A stretch of 64,000 bases of DNA from Sphingomonas limnosediminicola. GTDB lineage: Bacteria; Pseudomonadota; Alphaproteobacteria; Sphingomonadales; Sphingomonadaceae. The position numbers and the translations under genes were made by a program. This document shows positions 34,241 to 45,271 of this stretch, one piece after another (within the stretch, counting starts at the first letter, position 1; each line of letters begins with the position of its first letter). Below the pieces are notes generated by a model that did no database searches, was not told where the DNA came from, and saw nothing but the letters and a program-made list of their open reading frames with translations. The stretch is from positions 310,001-374,000 of the forward strand of contig NZ_BAABBM010000001.1 in the NCBI RefSeq assembly GCF_039537965.1. Reading direction: 5' to 3'.

Positions 34241-34777
34241 ATGGTTCGTCCGATCCTGCTTCTCGCTCTATTCGTGTCGACTTCCTCGTGGGCGCAGGGA
34301 ACTCCGCCGCCCGGTTGCGATAGCCCGGAGTCGCATCAATTCGATTTCTGGGTCGGCAAATGGGAGGTGCACCCGCGCGGCAGCGACAAGATCATCGCGC
34401 ACTCCCTTATCGAGAAGCGTTATGCCGGTTGCGCCGTGCGCGAGAACTGGATGCCGCTCGGCAAAGAGCTCAGCGGCGGCGGCGGAAGCCTGAGTCTGTA
34501 TGACATGCGTCGCAAGCAGTGGCGGCAGACCTGGGTCGATTCGAGCGGCACTCGTGTCGATCTCGATGGCGGCTTTGCCAACGGGGTAATGTTGATCACC
34601 GGCAATTGGGAGAACTTCGTTGCTCCCGGCAAGGATGCGCTGGTCCGCATGAGCTATCAGGTCCAGCCGAACGGCGAAGTTCGCCAGCGGGGCGAATCTT
34701 CAACCGACGGCGGCAAAAAGTGGTCGACGTCGTTCGATTTCTTGTATCGGCGCGTGCAGGAATTTCCCGCCTTTTAG
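34241..34777 (+). CDS. Secreted DUF1579-like protein
   Basis: A 178-residue exported protein: signal peptide to WAQ, then a lipocalin-like beta domain with HQFDFWVGKWEVHPR at its start, KRYAGCAVRENWMPLGKE, and alternating strands to the end. The FDFWVGxW box is typical of DUF1579-type proteins. The ATG at 34241 has GGAGG upstream. Function unknown. It lies between the lol cluster and dnaE. Confidence 0.7.
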   Translation: MVRPILLLALFVSTSSWAQGTPPPGCDSPESHQFDFWVGKWEVHPRGSDKIIAHSLIEKRYAGCAVRENWMPLGKELSGGGGSLSLYDMRRKQWRQTWVDSSGTRVDLDGGFANGVMLITGNWENFVAPGKDALVRMSYQVQPNGEVRQRGESSTDGGKKWSTSFDFLYRRVQEFPAF

Positions 34778-34836
34778 CTGTGGAAAAGAGCCGGCGCCGA
34801 GCTTCCCTCGCGAAATGAAATCCCCATAGTGGGCGA

Positions 34837-37800
34837 GTGAGCCAACCTTTCGTTCCGCTTCGCGTATTCTCTTCCTTCACAATGCTGGAAGGCGCGATGG
34901 AGCCCAAGACGCTGGCGGCGCAAGCTGCGAAGCTCGGCTTCCCGGCGATCGCCATCGTCGATCGCAACGGTCTGTACGGCGTGATGCCTTTCAGCGACGC
35001 GTGCATGGAGAAGGGCGTACAGCCGATTATCGGCGCAATGCTGGGCGTCGCGCGGCCCGCGGATATCGGCGGCGAAGCAGCAATCGACTGGCTGGCGCTC
35101 CTGGCGAAGTGTGAGACCGGCTATGCGAACCTCTGCAAGCTCGTGTCTTCGGCGCATCTCGACCGGCCGCTGGAACAGGATCCGCATGTCGAGTTCGAGA
35201 AGGTTCAGGAATTTAGCGACGGGCTGATCGCGCTGACGGCGGGCGCTGAAGGGGCTTTGGCGCGGCTTATTGCCGATGGGCAGCAGCTTAAGGCCGAAGC
35301 CTACCTGGACAGGCTCCAGACTCTTTTCCCCGACCGGCTCTATATCGAAATTAGCCGACGCGATGACGTCGTTGAGGAAACGGCGGAACAGGCGCTGATT
35401 GACCTCGCTTACGCCCGAGATCTGCCGCTCGTCGCCACCAATCCGGCAGCTTATGCCGACCCGACCTTTCATGCAGCGCACGATGCCATGCTGTGCATCG
35501 CTAACAGCGCCTATGTCGAAAGTGCCGACCGCGTCGTCTCCTCCGCCGACGCATGGCTCAAGAACTCCTCGATGATGACGGAGCTGTTCGCCGACCTGCC
35601 CGAAGCCATTGCCAACACCATGGTCATCGCCCAGCGTTGCGCGGTGGCTGCCCCGAAGCGCAAGCCGATCCTTCCAAGGCTTGGCGAGGACGAAGATCAG
35701 GAACTCCACCGGGACGCCCATGCCGGGCTTGCCGATCGGTTGAAGGGCCGGAGCGCAAAAGATTTCGAGGCGTACGCCAAGCGGCTCGATTACGAGCTCG
35801 AGATCATCACCGGCATGGGCTTTGCTGGTTACTTTCTGATCGTCGCCGACTTCATCAAATGGGCGAAGGCGAGTGATATCCCGGTCGGTCCCGGCCGCGG
35901 GTCTGGCGCGGGCTCCGTTGTCGCTTGGGCGCTGACCATTACCGACCTCGACCCGCTCGCCCTCAACCTGCTGTTCGAGCGCTTTCTCAACCCCGAACGC
36001 GTTTCGATGCCCGACTTCGACATCGACTTCTGCGAAACGCATCGCGACAAGGTCATCACTTACGTCCAGCAGAAGTACGGCCGCGATAAGGTCGCACAGA
36101 TCATCACCTTCGGTCGCTTGAAGGCTCGCGCCGTCCTCAAGGACACCGGTCGCGTGCTCCAGATGGGCTACGGTCAAGTCGATCGCCTTGCCAAGCTGAT
36201 CCCGAACCACCCGACCGATCCGTGGACGCTTGAGCGGTCGCTCAACGGCGTTCCCGAGGTTGCGGCGGAGTATAAAGATCCGGACGTCAAGCGTCTGTTC
36301 GATTTGGCGATGAAGCTGGAGGGCCTGCCGCGCCACGCATCCACCCATGCGGCGGGCGTGGTGATAGGTGACCGCCCGCTCGACGAGCTGGTCCCGCTCT
36401 ACCGTGACCCGCGCTCCGACATGCCGGTCACGCAGTTCGACATGAAATATGTCGAGGCAGCCGGGTTGGTGAAGTTCGACTTCCTGGGCCTGAAGACCTT
36501 ATCGGTGCTGAAAGAAGGCCAGCGCTTGCTCGCCGAACAGGGCATCGAAGTCGATTTCAGCGCGTTGCCGTGGGACGACGCATCTGTTTACGAGCTCCTC
36601 CAGCGGGGCGACACGGTCGGCGTGTTCCAGCTGGAATCGGAGGGAATGCGGCGCACGCTGTCCGCGGTCCGCCCGACGGGCTTTGGCGACATCGTCGCGC
36701 TGGTCGCGCTTTACCGTCCGGGCCCCATGGACAACATCCCGATGTTCGGCGACCGCAAGAACGGGCGGGCCGAGATCGAATACCCGCATCCCTTGCTCGA
36801 AGGCATCCTGGCCGAGACCTACGGCATCTTCGTCTACCAGGAACAGGTGATGCAGGCCGCGCAGATCCTCGCCGGCTATTCCCTAGGCAGCGCAGACTTG
36901 CTGCGCCGCGCAATGGGCAAGAAGATCAAGTCGGAGATGGATGCGCAGCGCGCGACCTTCGTCGAGGGCTGCGCCACCCACAACAACATTCCCGCCGCCA
37001 AGGCCAACGAGCTGTTCGACCTGATCGACAAGTTCGCAGGGTATGGCTTCAACAAGAGCCACGCGGCCGCTTACGCGCTGGTGGCCTATCACACGGCTTG
37101 GCTGAAGGCACATCACCGCGCCGAATTCTACGCCGCGTCGATGAGCTTCGACATGGCACTGACGGACAAATTGTCAATCTTCGTCGAGGACATGCGCCGC
37201 GGCGAAGTCACGTGCCTAGCACCCGACATCAACGCCAGCCACGCGCACTTTACCGTCGAAAGCGGCGCCGTTCGCTATGCTCTCGGCGCTCTCAAAGGCG
37301 TCGGCGAGAAGGCGATGGAAGCGCTGGTAGAAGAGCGCGGGCGGGGAGGGCCGTTCACGAGCCTCGAGGACTTTGCTACTCGTATTGACCCGCGCTTGCT
37401 CAATCGCCGGCAGTTGGAAGGCCTGGCGGGCGCTGGCGCCTTCGATGCGATCAATAATGAACGCGCGGCAGTCTTTGCCGGCGCAGAAACGATCCTCGCC
37501 CATGCCGCAAGCGCGCATGACCAGCGCACCAGCGGCCAGGCCGGGTTGTTTGGCGGCAGCTCGTCAGAAGCGGCGCCGATCCGCCTTCCGCGCGAAGCCT
37601 GGACGCTGGCTCAGCGGATGGCGGCTGAGCGCGAATCCTTCGGCTTCTACTTCTCGTCGCACCCCGTCGATGCCGCCCGGCACCTGCTGGCCGCGCACAA
37701 GGTCCGCACCTTCGCCGAACTTGCTGGCACCAGGATCGCGGAAGGTGAGCGCGTCGGCGCGACCATGGCGGCCTTGATCGAAGAAACGCGCTTCCGCACG

Positions 37801-38277
37801 TCGGCGCGGGGTCGCCGTTATATGATGGCTACGCTCAGCGACAGCTCAGGACAGTTCATTGCAACTTGCTTCGAGGATGATGCCTGCGCGGCTCTCGAAA
37901 GCGCGGCCAAGGCCGGTCAGTGTGGGCTGCTCAACGTCGAACTCGATCGTCGCGCGGGTGACGAAACGCCGCGCGTAACCGTGAAGAAGGTTCAGCCGCT
38001 CACCGATCTCGCCAAGCGCACACGACTTCAAATGACGGTGCGTGCGCCTGACATGCATGCGATCGCGACTGTCTCGAGCGAAATGAGCGATGCGCGTGGC
38101 GGCAACGGGCTGCTGCGCTTTATCGTGCCTTTGGATGGAGGTGGCGAAGCCGCGGTCGTCGCCGGCCGCGACTTCAATCTCGACGGCGAGCTGGCAGCCC
38201 GCATCGAGCGGATTACCGGCGAGGGGAGCGTCGACCTAACAGTCCAGGAGCCGCCGAGGCTCGCCCTCGTCGGTTGA
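34837..38277 (+). CDS. dnaE: DNA polymerase III alpha subunit
   Basis: A 1146-residue replicative polymerase. Order: PHP domain at the N terminus (LRVFSSFTMLEGAME), catalytic palm with GPGRGSGAGSVVAWAL and the aspartate motif MPDFDIDFC (about residues 388-396), fingers with YGFNKSHAAAYALVAYHTAW, then helix-hairpin-helix and OB domains. GTG start at 34837. Length fits DnaE1. It stops 3 bases before the end of the convergent hemerythrin gene. Confidence 0.95.
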   Translation: MSQPFVPLRVFSSFTMLEGAMEPKTLAAQAAKLGFPAIAIVDRNGLYGVMPFSDACMEKGVQPIIGAMLGVARPADIGGEAAIDWLALLAKCETGYANLCKLVSSAHLDRPLEQDPHVEFEKVQEFSDGLIALTAGAEGALARLIADGQQLKAEAYLDRLQTLFPDRLYIEISRRDDVVEETAEQALIDLAYARDLPLVATNPAAYADPTFHAAHDAMLCIANSAYVESADRVVSSADAWLKNSSMMTELFADLPEAIANTMVIAQRCAVAAPKRKPILPRLGEDEDQELHRDAHAGLADRLKGRSAKDFEAYAKRLDYELEIITGMGFAGYFLIVADFIKWAKASDIPVGPGRGSGAGSVVAWALTITDLDPLALNLLFERFLNPERVSMPDFDIDFCETHRDKVITYVQQKYGRDKVAQIITFGRLKARAVLKDTGRVLQMGYGQVDRLAKLIPNHPTDPWTLERSLNGVPEVAAEYKDPDVKRLFDLAMKLEGLPRHASTHAAGVVIGDRPLDELVPLYRDPRSDMPVTQFDMKYVEAAGLVKFDFLGLKTLSVLKEGQRLLAEQGIEVDFSALPWDDASVYELLQRGDTVGVFQLESEGMRRTLSAVRPTGFGDIVALVALYRPGPMDNIPMFGDRKNGRAEIEYPHPLLEGILAETYGIFVYQEQVMQAAQILAGYSLGSADLLRRAMGKKIKSEMDAQRATFVEGCATHNNIPAAKANELFDLIDKFAGYGFNKSHAAAYALVAYHTAWLKAHHRAEFYAASMSFDMALTDKLSIFVEDMRRGEVTCLAPDINASHAHFTVESGAVRYALGALKGVGEKAMEALVEERGRGGPFTSLEDFATRIDPRLLNRRQLEGLAGAGAFDAINNERAAVFAGAETILAHAASAHDQRTSGQAGLFGGSSSEAAPIRLPREAWTLAQRMAAERESFGFYFSSHPVDAARHLLAAHKVRTFAELAGTRIAEGERVGATMAALIEETRFRTSARGRRYMMATLSDSSGQFIATCFEDDACAALESAAKAGQCGLLNVELDRRAGDETPRVTVKKVQPLTDLAKRTRLQMTVRAPDMHAIATVSSEMSDARGGNGLLRFIVPLDGGGEAAVVAGRDFNLDGELAARIERITGEGSVDLTVQEPPRLALVG

Positions 38278-38280
38278 GGC

Positions 38281-38946
38281 TTAAGCCATCCAGAACCCGT
38301 CGCGGTTCACCAGGCTCGTGACCCGCGCGTTCTGCTCGTCGTCGAGCGCATTCTTGAAGGTCGGGAACACTTCCTCTTCCTCCATGTGCGCGTGACGGGC
38401 GACGAGCGCGCGGAACTCGCGAACCTTCTCGAGCCATTTGCCGGACTCCGGCCCCATCTCGTTGAGCTCATAAATGTAGGTCTTGATGTATCCGTGCTCG
38501 CCCTCAAGCTGATCGGCGCTGACGGCCTCATTCGCCTCACGAAGAGCCGGATAAACGACCATCTCTTCCTGATGGGCGTGCTTGTCCAGCGCGTGAGTGA
38601 GCTTCATCAGCAGCATCTTGCGCTTGAAGGACTGCGTCTCGTCGGTGGTGAGCATCTTGTCGAAGATCGCCAGCGCCACGTCGTGTTCGGTCGCCAGGAT
38701 CTCGTCCCAGTCACCCGCTGCGGCCTCCATGCCCTGCATAATCGCCTTGCGGCCGAAATTCGCGGCGAAGCCAATCGCGACGCCGGCAAGCGCCGCGCCA
38801 AGCAGTGGCCCGGCGCTGTCGCCGAAGGAAAAAGCGCTGCGATTGTCGCTGCTTCGATTGCGTTCGTTGCTGCTGCTCTCTTTCGAGCTGCCGCTACGAG
38901 CTGAAGTGGTCCGATTGGATGTGCGGCTTCCGGTACGCGTTGCCAT
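38281..38946 (-). CDS. Hemerythrin HHE-domain protein
   Basis: A 221-residue protein. The N terminus is a Ser/Arg-rich disordered stretch, then a glycine-rich hydrophobic helix (GPLLGAALAGVAIGFAANFG), and a C-terminal four-helix hemerythrin domain with metal ligands in ATEHDVALAIFDKML, HAHQEEMVVYPAL, EGEHGYIKTYIYEL and RHAHMEEEEVFPTF. It would bind a di-iron centre, possibly for oxygen or NO sensing. ATG at 38946 with GGAGGAG upstream is preferred over ATG 38958. Confidence 0.8.
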   Translation of the reverse strand: MATRTGSRTSNRTTSARSGSSKESSSNERNRSSDNRSAFSFGDSAGPLLGAALAGVAIGFAANFGRKAIMQGMEAAAGDWDEILATEHDVALAIFDKMLTTDETQSFKRKMLLMKLTHALDKHAHQEEMVVYPALREANEAVSADQLEGEHGYIKTYIYELNEMGPESGKWLEKVREFRALVARHAHMEEEEVFPTFKNALDDEQNARVTSLVNRDGFWMA

Positions 38947-39040
38947 AAACTCCTCCATGTCGATGATGCTGCTTTAACGGACAGGGGAGAGGCGCCGTTC
39001 CGTTCGCGAAGCACGCCCCGCAAACATTCCGGCGCATGAG

Positions 39041-40012
39041 TTAGACGCCGTTCGCAGGTTCCTGCGGTTGTTCCGGCTGCGGCGCGGTCTCAGGCGTGTT
39101 CTGCGCCGGGGTCTGGTCGGGCGCCTCAAGCGGCTCGGTGGTCGTGGGAGGCAGCTCCTGCACCGCATTTTCAAGCGGCGGCAGCGCCTTAGGGCTCTCG
39201 TATTCCTCGCCGGGCAGCGGACGCGCCTTCTTGCTGACAGGCGGCGGTGCCTTGTTCACCGGCGCGGTGGCTCCCTGATAAACGCAGGCGTCGAGACCAT
39301 CGCGGCTGACGGTCGGGATACGTGCTGCGATCGTATTGCCGTAGCGGCGAGTGAAGCCTTTCGGCGCGACCGCTCCACGTTCCTTCGGAAGCGGAAGGAC
39401 GGCTGCGATCCGTGCCGCCTCGGTCGGGCTCATGGCGCTCGCGTCATGGCCGAAATAGCGCTGCGACCCGGCATTTACGCCATAAGTGCCGATGCCGGTT
39501 TCTGCGAGGTTCAAATAGACCTCCATGATCCGCCGCTTGCCCCACAGACGTTCGATTAGGAACGTGAACCAAGCTTCGACTCCTTTACGCGCATAGCCGC
39601 CGCCTTGCCACAGGAAGGCGTTCTTCGCGGTCTGCTGACTGATAGTGGAGCCGCCGCGAATGCGACCACCGGATGCGTTTCTTTTCATCGCATCTTCAAT
39701 GGCTTCGAAGTCGAACCCGCTATGCGAACAGAACTTACTGTCTTCTGCGGCGATGGACGCGCGAACCATGTCGCGATCGATTTCCCCGATCGGCATCCAA
39801 TCGCGCGTCGCCCCGCGACCGGCGAACATGTCGCCGAGCATGGTCACCGTGATCGGCGGGTTCACGAAGCGATAGGCGAGCACCCACAGGAAAGAGACGA
39901 TGAAGAAGGCGAGGACCAGCCTGACGATCCAGCCGAGTATCCGGCCGATCAGCGAGCCGACCTTTCGCTTGCGCTTGTACTTTGGAATGCTGGTCTTGGG
40001 CCGTTTCGCCAT
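39041..40012 (-). CDS. mtgA: Monofunctional peptidoglycan transglycosylase
   Basis: A 323-residue membrane-anchored GT51 enzyme polymerising lipid II. One N-terminal helix follows a basic tail; the GT51 motifs are [19 protein letters not shown] (catalytic Glu region), [16 protein letters not shown] and [30 protein letters not shown]. It has a longer C-terminal tail than usual, proline- and glutamate-rich (about the last 100 residues), with no penicillin-binding domain. Divergent from alaS, which starts about 90 bases away. Confidence 0.92.
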   Translation of the reverse strand: MAKRPKTSIPKYKRKRKVGSLIGRILGWIVRLVLAFFIVSFLWVLAYRFVNPPITVTMLGDMFAGRGATRDWMPIGEIDRDMVRASIAAEDSKFCSHSGFDFEAIEDAMKRNASGGRIRGGSTISQQTAKNAFLWQGGGYARKGVEAWFTFLIERLWGKRRIMEVYLNLAETGIGTYGVNAGSQRYFGHDASAMSPTEAARIAAVLPLPKERGAVAPKGFTRRYGNTIAARIPTVSRDGLDACVYQGATAPVNKAPPPVSKKARPLPGEEYESPKALPPLENAVQELPPTTTEPLEAPDQTPAQNTPETAPQPEQPQEPANGV

Positions 40013-40104
40013 GCCCAGCGCCTAGCGGCAAGGCGGCCGCGCTGCCAAGTCCCGAGCGACAGGCTTTCCTTGCCGCACTGCAGCGCAGCATTTACATCGC
40101 CAGC

Positions 40105-42759
40105 ATGACCTCGACGAACGACATCCGCCGCAGCTTCCTCGATTATTTCGGGACGAACGGCCACGAGCGGGTGCAGTCGGCGCCGCTGGTACCGCACAAC
40201 GACCCGACTTTGATGTTCGTCAATGCGGGGATGGTGCCGTTCAAGAACGTATTCACGGGACTCGAAACGCGGCCTTATTCGACCGCAACCAGTTCGCAGA
40301 AATGCGTCCGCGCCGGCGGCAAGCACAATGACCTCGACAATGTCGGCTACACCGCGCGCCACCACACCTTCTTCGAGATGCTCGGGAATTTCTCGTTCGG
40401 CGACTATTTCAAGGACCAGGCGATCCATCATGCCTGGACGCTGATCACGAAGGACTGGGGGCTGAGCCCCGACCGGCTGACCGCGACAGTCTATCACACG
40501 GACAACGAAGCGTTCGACCTTTGGCGAAAGATCTCCGGCCTTCCAGAGAGCCGGATCATCCGCATTCCGACCAAGGACAACTTCTGGGCGATGGGGGACG
40601 ATGGCCCCTGCGGTCCATGTTCCGAGATATTCTACGATCATGGCGACCATCTCCCCGGCGGGCCTCCGGGCAGTCCCGATGAAGATGGCGATCGGTTCGT
40701 CGAAATCTGGAATCTCGTCTTCATGCAGTACGAGCAGGCGGCGGGCGAGATCGTGTCCGAGCTGCCCAAGAAGAGCATCGACACTGGCATGGGGCTCGAG
40801 CGCATCGCCGCGGTCATGCAGGGCGTTCACGACAATTATGATACGGACACATTCCGCACACTGATCCGCGAGAGCGAGGCGCTGACCCAGACCAAGGCCG
40901 AAGGCGAGCAAAAGGCCAGTCACCGCGTCATCGCCGACCATTTGCGCGCCTCGGGCTTCCTCGTCGCCGACGGCGTGCTGCCGGCCAACGAGGGTAGGGG
41001 TTATGTCCTTCGCCGCATTATGCGCCGCGCCATGCGCCACGCGCACCTGCTAGGCTCGAAAGAGCCGCTGATGTACCGGCTCGTGCCCGCGCTCGTCGCT
41101 GAAATGGGTGCGGCCTACCCGGAATTGGTCCGCGCTCAGCCGCTGATCGAAGCAACGCTGCAGCAGGAAGAGACGCGCTTTCGGCAGACGCTGTCCAACG
41201 GGCTCAAGCTGCTCGATGAGGCGACCGGTGACCTTGCCGAAGGCGGCACGTTAGCGGGCGAGACGGCGTTCAAGCTCTACGACACGTTTGGTTTCCCGTA
41301 CGATCTGACCGAAGACGCGCTGCGCTCGCGCGGCATTCAGGTGGATCGAGAAGGCTTCGACACCGCCATGGCCGAGCAGAAGGCCAAGGCGCGCGCGGCC
41401 TGGAAAGGCTCGGGGTCGAAAGCATCCGAAGATATATGGTTCGACCTAGTCGAGGAGCATGGTGCGACCGAATTCACCGGTTACTCGAGCGACGTGGGCG
41501 AGGGCGTGGTCCTGGCGATCGTCAAGGATGGCACGCGCGTCGAGCAGGCTGACGTCGGACAGACGGTTGAGGTCTTGTTGAACCAGACACCTTTCTACGC
41601 CGAAAGCGGCGGCCAAACAGGCGATGCCGGAAAACTGAGCACCCTCAAGGGCTTCGTTGGCAATGTTGAGGACACCAGCAAGCCGCTTGGCAAGCTTCAT
41701 GTACTTCGCGCGAAGGTCACAGCGGGCGAACTCAACTTGGGCGAGACAGTTCACCAGAAGGTGGATAGCGAACGCCGCGACCGCGTCCGGGCGAACCACA
41801 GCGCAACGCACCTGCTGCACGCGGCCTTGCGCCGTCTTCTCGGCACACACGTCACCCAAAAGGGCAGCCTCGTCGCCCCTGACTATTTCCGCTTCGACTT
41901 CTCGCACCCCCAGGCGCTCACTCGCGAGGAAATTGAGGACGTCGAGGCGGAAGTGAACGCACAGATCCGCTCGAACGAGCAGGTCACGACCAGGCTCATG
42001 ACCCCCGACGAGGCAATTTCTGCCGGTGCGATGGCATTGTTTGGAGAGAAATATGGCGATGAGGTCCGCGTGCTCTCCATGGGCCGTCATTCCGACGCAG
42101 ATTACTCCGTTGAGCTGTGCGGAGGCACGCACGTCCGCGCGCTCGGCGACATCCAGCTGTTGAAGATCATCAGCGAGAGCGCGGTTTCCGCCGGTGTCCG
42201 CCGGATCGAGGCGCTGACGGGCGAAGCGGCGCGCAAGTGGCTGACGGAGCGCGATGCGCGCCTCCGCGAAGTCGCTGCGACGCTCAAGAGCTCGCCGGAA
42301 GAAGTGCCCGCGCGCATCAAGGCGCTTGTCGAAGAGCGGCGCAAGCTTGAGCGTGAGCTAGCGGAGGCGAAGAAGCAACTCGCTATGGGGGGCGGCACCA
42401 AATCCGATGCGTCGGCACCCGAAGACGTGAACGGCCACAAATTCCTCGGCCAGGTCGTGGAAGGCCTTGATCCCAAGAGCTTGCGCTCAACCGTTGATAT
42501 GATGAAGCAGCGCGTCGGGTCCGGCATCGCCGCCTTGATCGCGGTAAACGAGGGTCGCGCCAGCGTTGCCGTTGGCGTGACGGACGATCTTTCGGGCCAG
42601 GTCAGTGCGGTCGATTTGTTGAGGGCCGCCGTCGCGGCACTTGGCGGGCAGGGCGGCGGCGGGCGCCCCGACATGGCGCAGGGGGGCGGACCCGACGGCT
42701 CCAAGGCCAATGAGGCGCTCGAAGCGGTGAAAGACGCGCTGGAGAGGGTGCCGGCTTGA
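40105..42759 (+). CDS. alaS: Alanyl-tRNA synthetase
   Basis: An 884-residue class II synthetase. The catalytic domain begins with [35 protein letters not shown] and GCxxGCxEI-like [11 protein letters not shown] mark it. The editing domain has the zinc ligands [12 protein letters not shown] (HxxxH) and [14 protein letters not shown]; a C-Ala glycine-rich domain ends the protein. The ATG at 40105 ([11 protein letters not shown]) is used; the frame's further upstream start overlaps mtgA. Its stop overlaps the next gene by four bases. Confidence 0.95.
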   Translation: MTSTNDIRRSFLDYFGTNGHERVQSAPLVPHNDPTLMFVNAGMVPFKNVFTGLETRPYSTATSSQKCVRAGGKHNDLDNVGYTARHHTFFEMLGNFSFGDYFKDQAIHHAWTLITKDWGLSPDRLTATVYHTDNEAFDLWRKISGLPESRIIRIPTKDNFWAMGDDGPCGPCSEIFYDHGDHLPGGPPGSPDEDGDRFVEIWNLVFMQYEQAAGEIVSELPKKSIDTGMGLERIAAVMQGVHDNYDTDTFRTLIRESEALTQTKAEGEQKASHRVIADHLRASGFLVADGVLPANEGRGYVLRRIMRRAMRHAHLLGSKEPLMYRLVPALVAEMGAAYPELVRAQPLIEATLQQEETRFRQTLSNGLKLLDEATGDLAEGGTLAGETAFKLYDTFGFPYDLTEDALRSRGIQVDREGFDTAMAEQKAKARAAWKGSGSKASEDIWFDLVEEHGATEFTGYSSDVGEGVVLAIVKDGTRVEQADVGQTVEVLLNQTPFYAESGGQTGDAGKLSTLKGFVGNVEDTSKPLGKLHVLRAKVTAGELNLGETVHQKVDSERRDRVRANHSATHLLHAALRRLLGTHVTQKGSLVAPDYFRFDFSHPQALTREEIEDVEAEVNAQIRSNEQVTTRLMTPDEAISAGAMALFGEKYGDEVRVLSMGRHSDADYSVELCGGTHVRALGDIQLLKIISESAVSAGVRRIEALTGEAARKWLTERDARLREVAATLKSSPEEVPARIKALVEERRKLERELAEAKKQLAMGGGTKSDASAPEDVNGHKFLGQVVEGLDPKSLRSTVDMMKQRVGSGIAALIAVNEGRASVAVGVTDDLSGQVSAVDLLRAAVAALGGQGGGGRPDMAQGGGPDGSKANEALEAVKDALERVPA

Positions 42760-43199
42760 TCGACCCTCAGTCAGCCGAGCCGGTCACGCTGAACGGTTCG
42801 TGCCACTGCGGCGCCGTGCAGTTCAGCGTGAAACTCACCGAGGGTTTTGCCTCGGCCCGGCGTTGCACCTGCTCGATGTGTCGAATGCGCGGCGCAGTCG
42901 CGGTTACCTCGACGCCTGCCGACTTCGCACTGAAGCAAGGCGCGGACCAGCTTGCCACCTACCGTTTCAACACCCGCACGGCCGAGCATCACTTTTGCTC
43001 GAAATGCGGGATCTACACCCACCACAAGCGCCGTTCGAACCCCAACCAATTGGGCGTGAACGTGGCATGCCTGGACGGCGTGTCGCCATTCGACTTCAAG
43101 GAGTTGCTTGTGTTCGACGGAGAGCGACATCCGGCGGACAATGCCGACCACAAGACCTACGTGGCAGGCGTCCTCCGTTTCGAGCCCGCTGAAGGCTGA
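42756..43199 (+). CDS. GFA-family zinc protein
   Basis: A 147-residue protein of the glutathione-dependent formaldehyde-activating (GFA/CENP-V) fold. Zinc ligands lie in [22 protein letters not shown] and [13 protein letters not shown]. Many members have no proven formaldehyde activity. Coupled to alaS by a 4-base overlap; its last 43 bases overlap the convergent antiporter gene. Confidence 0.85.
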   Translation: MIDPQSAEPVTLNGSCHCGAVQFSVKLTEGFASARRCTCSMCRMRGAVAVTSTPADFALKQGADQLATYRFNTRTAEHHFCSKCGIYTHHKRRSNPNQLGVNVACLDGVSPFDFKELLVFDGERHPADNADHKTYVAGVLRFEPAEG

Positions 43200-44956
43200 G
43201 CGTCGCGAAGACGGCGCCGACCGAGCGTGGGCTCGGCGTCAAGCTCTGCCTCTTCCATGATCTTGGCGCGAAGTTGGCTGCGCTTTTCATGGATCGACGC
43301 GATCACCGGGCCCATGGCGAGGCCTGTATCGACGAGCACCGCTTCAGATAGCTGAAGCGACGCTTCCAGCGTCTCTGGCACGGCGTCTGTAGCGCCGGCC
43401 TTGTAGAGACGCGCGGCGTGCGCCGTGTCGCGCGCACGGGCGATAATCGGCAGTTCCGGAACCCAGCCGCGGACGCGCTGGACGACGCGAACGACAAGGA
43501 CGGGGTCGTCCATTGTCAGCACCAACGCAGCGGCGTGGCCCAATTGAAGGCGATCCGACAACTCGGGCCGCGAAACATCACCGAAGAGGATGTTGTAGCC
43601 TTTCTCACCGGCCCGCCGGACCGAGTCTGGATCGCTGTCGACCGCCAGGTACGGGCGATCATGCTCCCGAAGCATGTCGGCGACCATCTGCCCGACGCGT
43701 CCGAAACCGAAGATCACAGTGCGTCCGGCGCCCGAAATTGGCTCCTCCGGCTCGCTCGCCCTGCTCTCGGCGCGATGACCAATACGGCGCCCGACCGCCG
43801 CAAGAAGCGGGGTCACGGTCAGCCCGATGGCCGTTACAGTGGTCCAGAGACCGGTTTCTGTCGCTGTTAGCAGCCCCGCCGTGCCTGCAGCGGAAAGCAC
43901 AATGAGGCTGGTCTCGGACGGGCTCGCCATCAGGATGCCCGCCTCGAGGGCGACGCCGACACGGGCTCCGGACGCGCGAACCAGTGCCGTCGTAACCAAT
44001 GCCTTCACCGCCATCAGCGCGATTGCTGCACCCAGGATCAGCGGCCAATCACGAGCAAGTGCCGTCAGGTCGATACGCATGCCGACGGTGATCAGGAAGA
44101 TGCCGAGCGCGAGACCCGCCAACGGCGCGGTGATCGCTTCAACCTCAGCGCTGTATTCGGTCTCCGCGATCAGTATCCCCGCGATGAGTGCACCGAGGAT
44201 CGGCGACAGGCCGACGGCGCCCGTCGCGAGGCTGGCAAGGATGACCGTCAGCAGGCTGATGGCGAGGAACAGCTCCGGGTTCTTCGTGCGCGCGGCCTGG
44301 GCGAAGAGTCCGCTGAGCAGGAATCGCCCAATGGCCAGCATCGCCGCGACCACCAGCACGCCGAGGATGGCGGTCCGCAGCAGCTCATTCATGTCGGCAT
44401 GCCCGCCAATTAGCTCGATGAGGAAGATCATCGGGACAAGCGCAAGGTCTTCGAACAGCAACATGCCGAACGCGGCCTTGCCGATCGGCGTTTCGACGCC
44501 GGTGATCGGCAGCACCAGCGCAGTGGACGACAGTGCCAGTGCAAGCCCCAATGCTGTCGCTGACTGGATCGGGGAACCAGTGAGCAGCAGTCCGGCAGTG
44601 ATCAGGATCGCACAGCCCAGCAGCTCTGCCGATCCGACGCCGAAAACGGCCTTCTTCATTGATCGAAGACGGCGGAAGCTGATGTGCAGCCCGGCAGAGA
44701 ACAGAAGCAGGATAATACCCAGCTCCGCAAATGGCTCGATCGAATGAGGGTCGCTGATCGAGAAGGTGTGCAGCCATGGATGGGCGGGCGCGAGGGCGCC
44801 GAGCATGTACGGGCCAGCGATGATGCCGACGACGATGAAGCCAATGACTGGCGTGATTTTCAGGCGCGCGAAGGCGGGAATTACGATGCCCGCAGCGCCG
44901 AGGATCGTCAGTGCATCGCTAAGGCCCGTGCCGCCGGTTGGTACTCCTGTCGCCAT
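43157..44956 (-). CDS. CPA2-family cation/proton antiporter with TrkA-N domain
   Basis: A 599-residue KefB/YbaL-type antiporter. About twelve helices fill residues 1-390 (GFIVVGIIAGPYMLG and LALSSTALVLPITG lie in the core), followed by a cytosolic TrkA-N/RCK-type domain with TVIFGFGRVGQMVADMLREH (nucleotide site) and GDVSRPELSDRLQ. It exchanges K+ or Na+ for protons, perhaps in stress or alkaline conditions. The exact ion cannot be read. Ends overlap the GFA gene. Confidence 0.85.
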   Translation of the reverse strand: MATGVPTGGTGLSDALTILGAAGIVIPAFARLKITPVIGFIVVGIIAGPYMLGALAPAHPWLHTFSISDPHSIEPFAELGIILLLFSAGLHISFRRLRSMKKAVFGVGSAELLGCAILITAGLLLTGSPIQSATALGLALALSSTALVLPITGVETPIGKAAFGMLLFEDLALVPMIFLIELIGGHADMNELLRTAILGVLVVAAMLAIGRFLLSGLFAQAARTKNPELFLAISLLTVILASLATGAVGLSPILGALIAGILIAETEYSAEVEAITAPLAGLALGIFLITVGMRIDLTALARDWPLILGAAIALMAVKALVTTALVRASGARVGVALEAGILMASPSETSLIVLSAAGTAGLLTATETGLWTTVTAIGLTVTPLLAAVGRRIGHRAESRASEPEEPISGAGRTVIFGFGRVGQMVADMLREHDRPYLAVDSDPDSVRRAGEKGYNILFGDVSRPELSDRLQLGHAAALVLTMDDPVLVVRVVQRVRGWVPELPIIARARDTAHAARLYKAGATDAVPETLEASLQLSEAVLVDTGLAMGPVIASIHEKRSQLRAKIMEEAELDAEPTLGRRRLRDAQPSAGSKRRTPAT

Positions 44957-45033
44957 ACCAGCTTTAGAGCAGGTGCCGGCAAATGTGTCACCCGTTCAGC
45001 GGCTTGGATCGTTGTGCTGGCGGAGGTTTGGAA

Positions 45034-45240
45034 ATGACCAAGACACTGAAAGCCGGCGATGGCGTGTCGTGGAGCTCGCACGGTGGTAAAGCACACGGCA
45101 AGGTCGTGAGGAAGTTGACGTCGGGCAGGACTATCAAGGGCCACAAAGTTGCCGCGTCGAAGGACAATCCCGAATATCTCGTCGAAACCGACGAGGGGAA
45201 ACAGGCCGCGCACAAGGCCGCAGCGTTGACCAAGGCTTGA
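45034..45240 (+). CDS. DUF2945 (hypervirulence-associated TUDOR) protein
   Basis: A 68-residue protein with the pattern LKAGDGVSWSSHGGKAHGKVVRKLT, IKGHKVAASKDNPEYLVETDEG, KAAALTKA, as in DUF2945. The TUDOR-like barrel is known in fungal and bacterial stress-linked proteins; function in this genome is unknown. The ATG at 45034 has GGAGG upstream. Confidence 0.75.
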   Translation: MTKTLKAGDGVSWSSHGGKAHGKVVRKLTSGRTIKGHKVAASKDNPEYLVETDEGKQAAHKAAALTKA

Positions 45241-45271
45241 CGGCTGTTTCGCCGCTCTGCGAAACGGCGGC

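Noticed and set aside
34774..36348. 524-codon open frame on the minus strand opposite dnaE
   Set aside because: Antisense shadow of dnaE without any family motif or ribosome site.
39949..41046. 365-codon minus-strand frame across the mtgA/alaS start region
   Set aside because: It overlaps two well-recognised genes and reads as low-complexity antisense translation of alaS.
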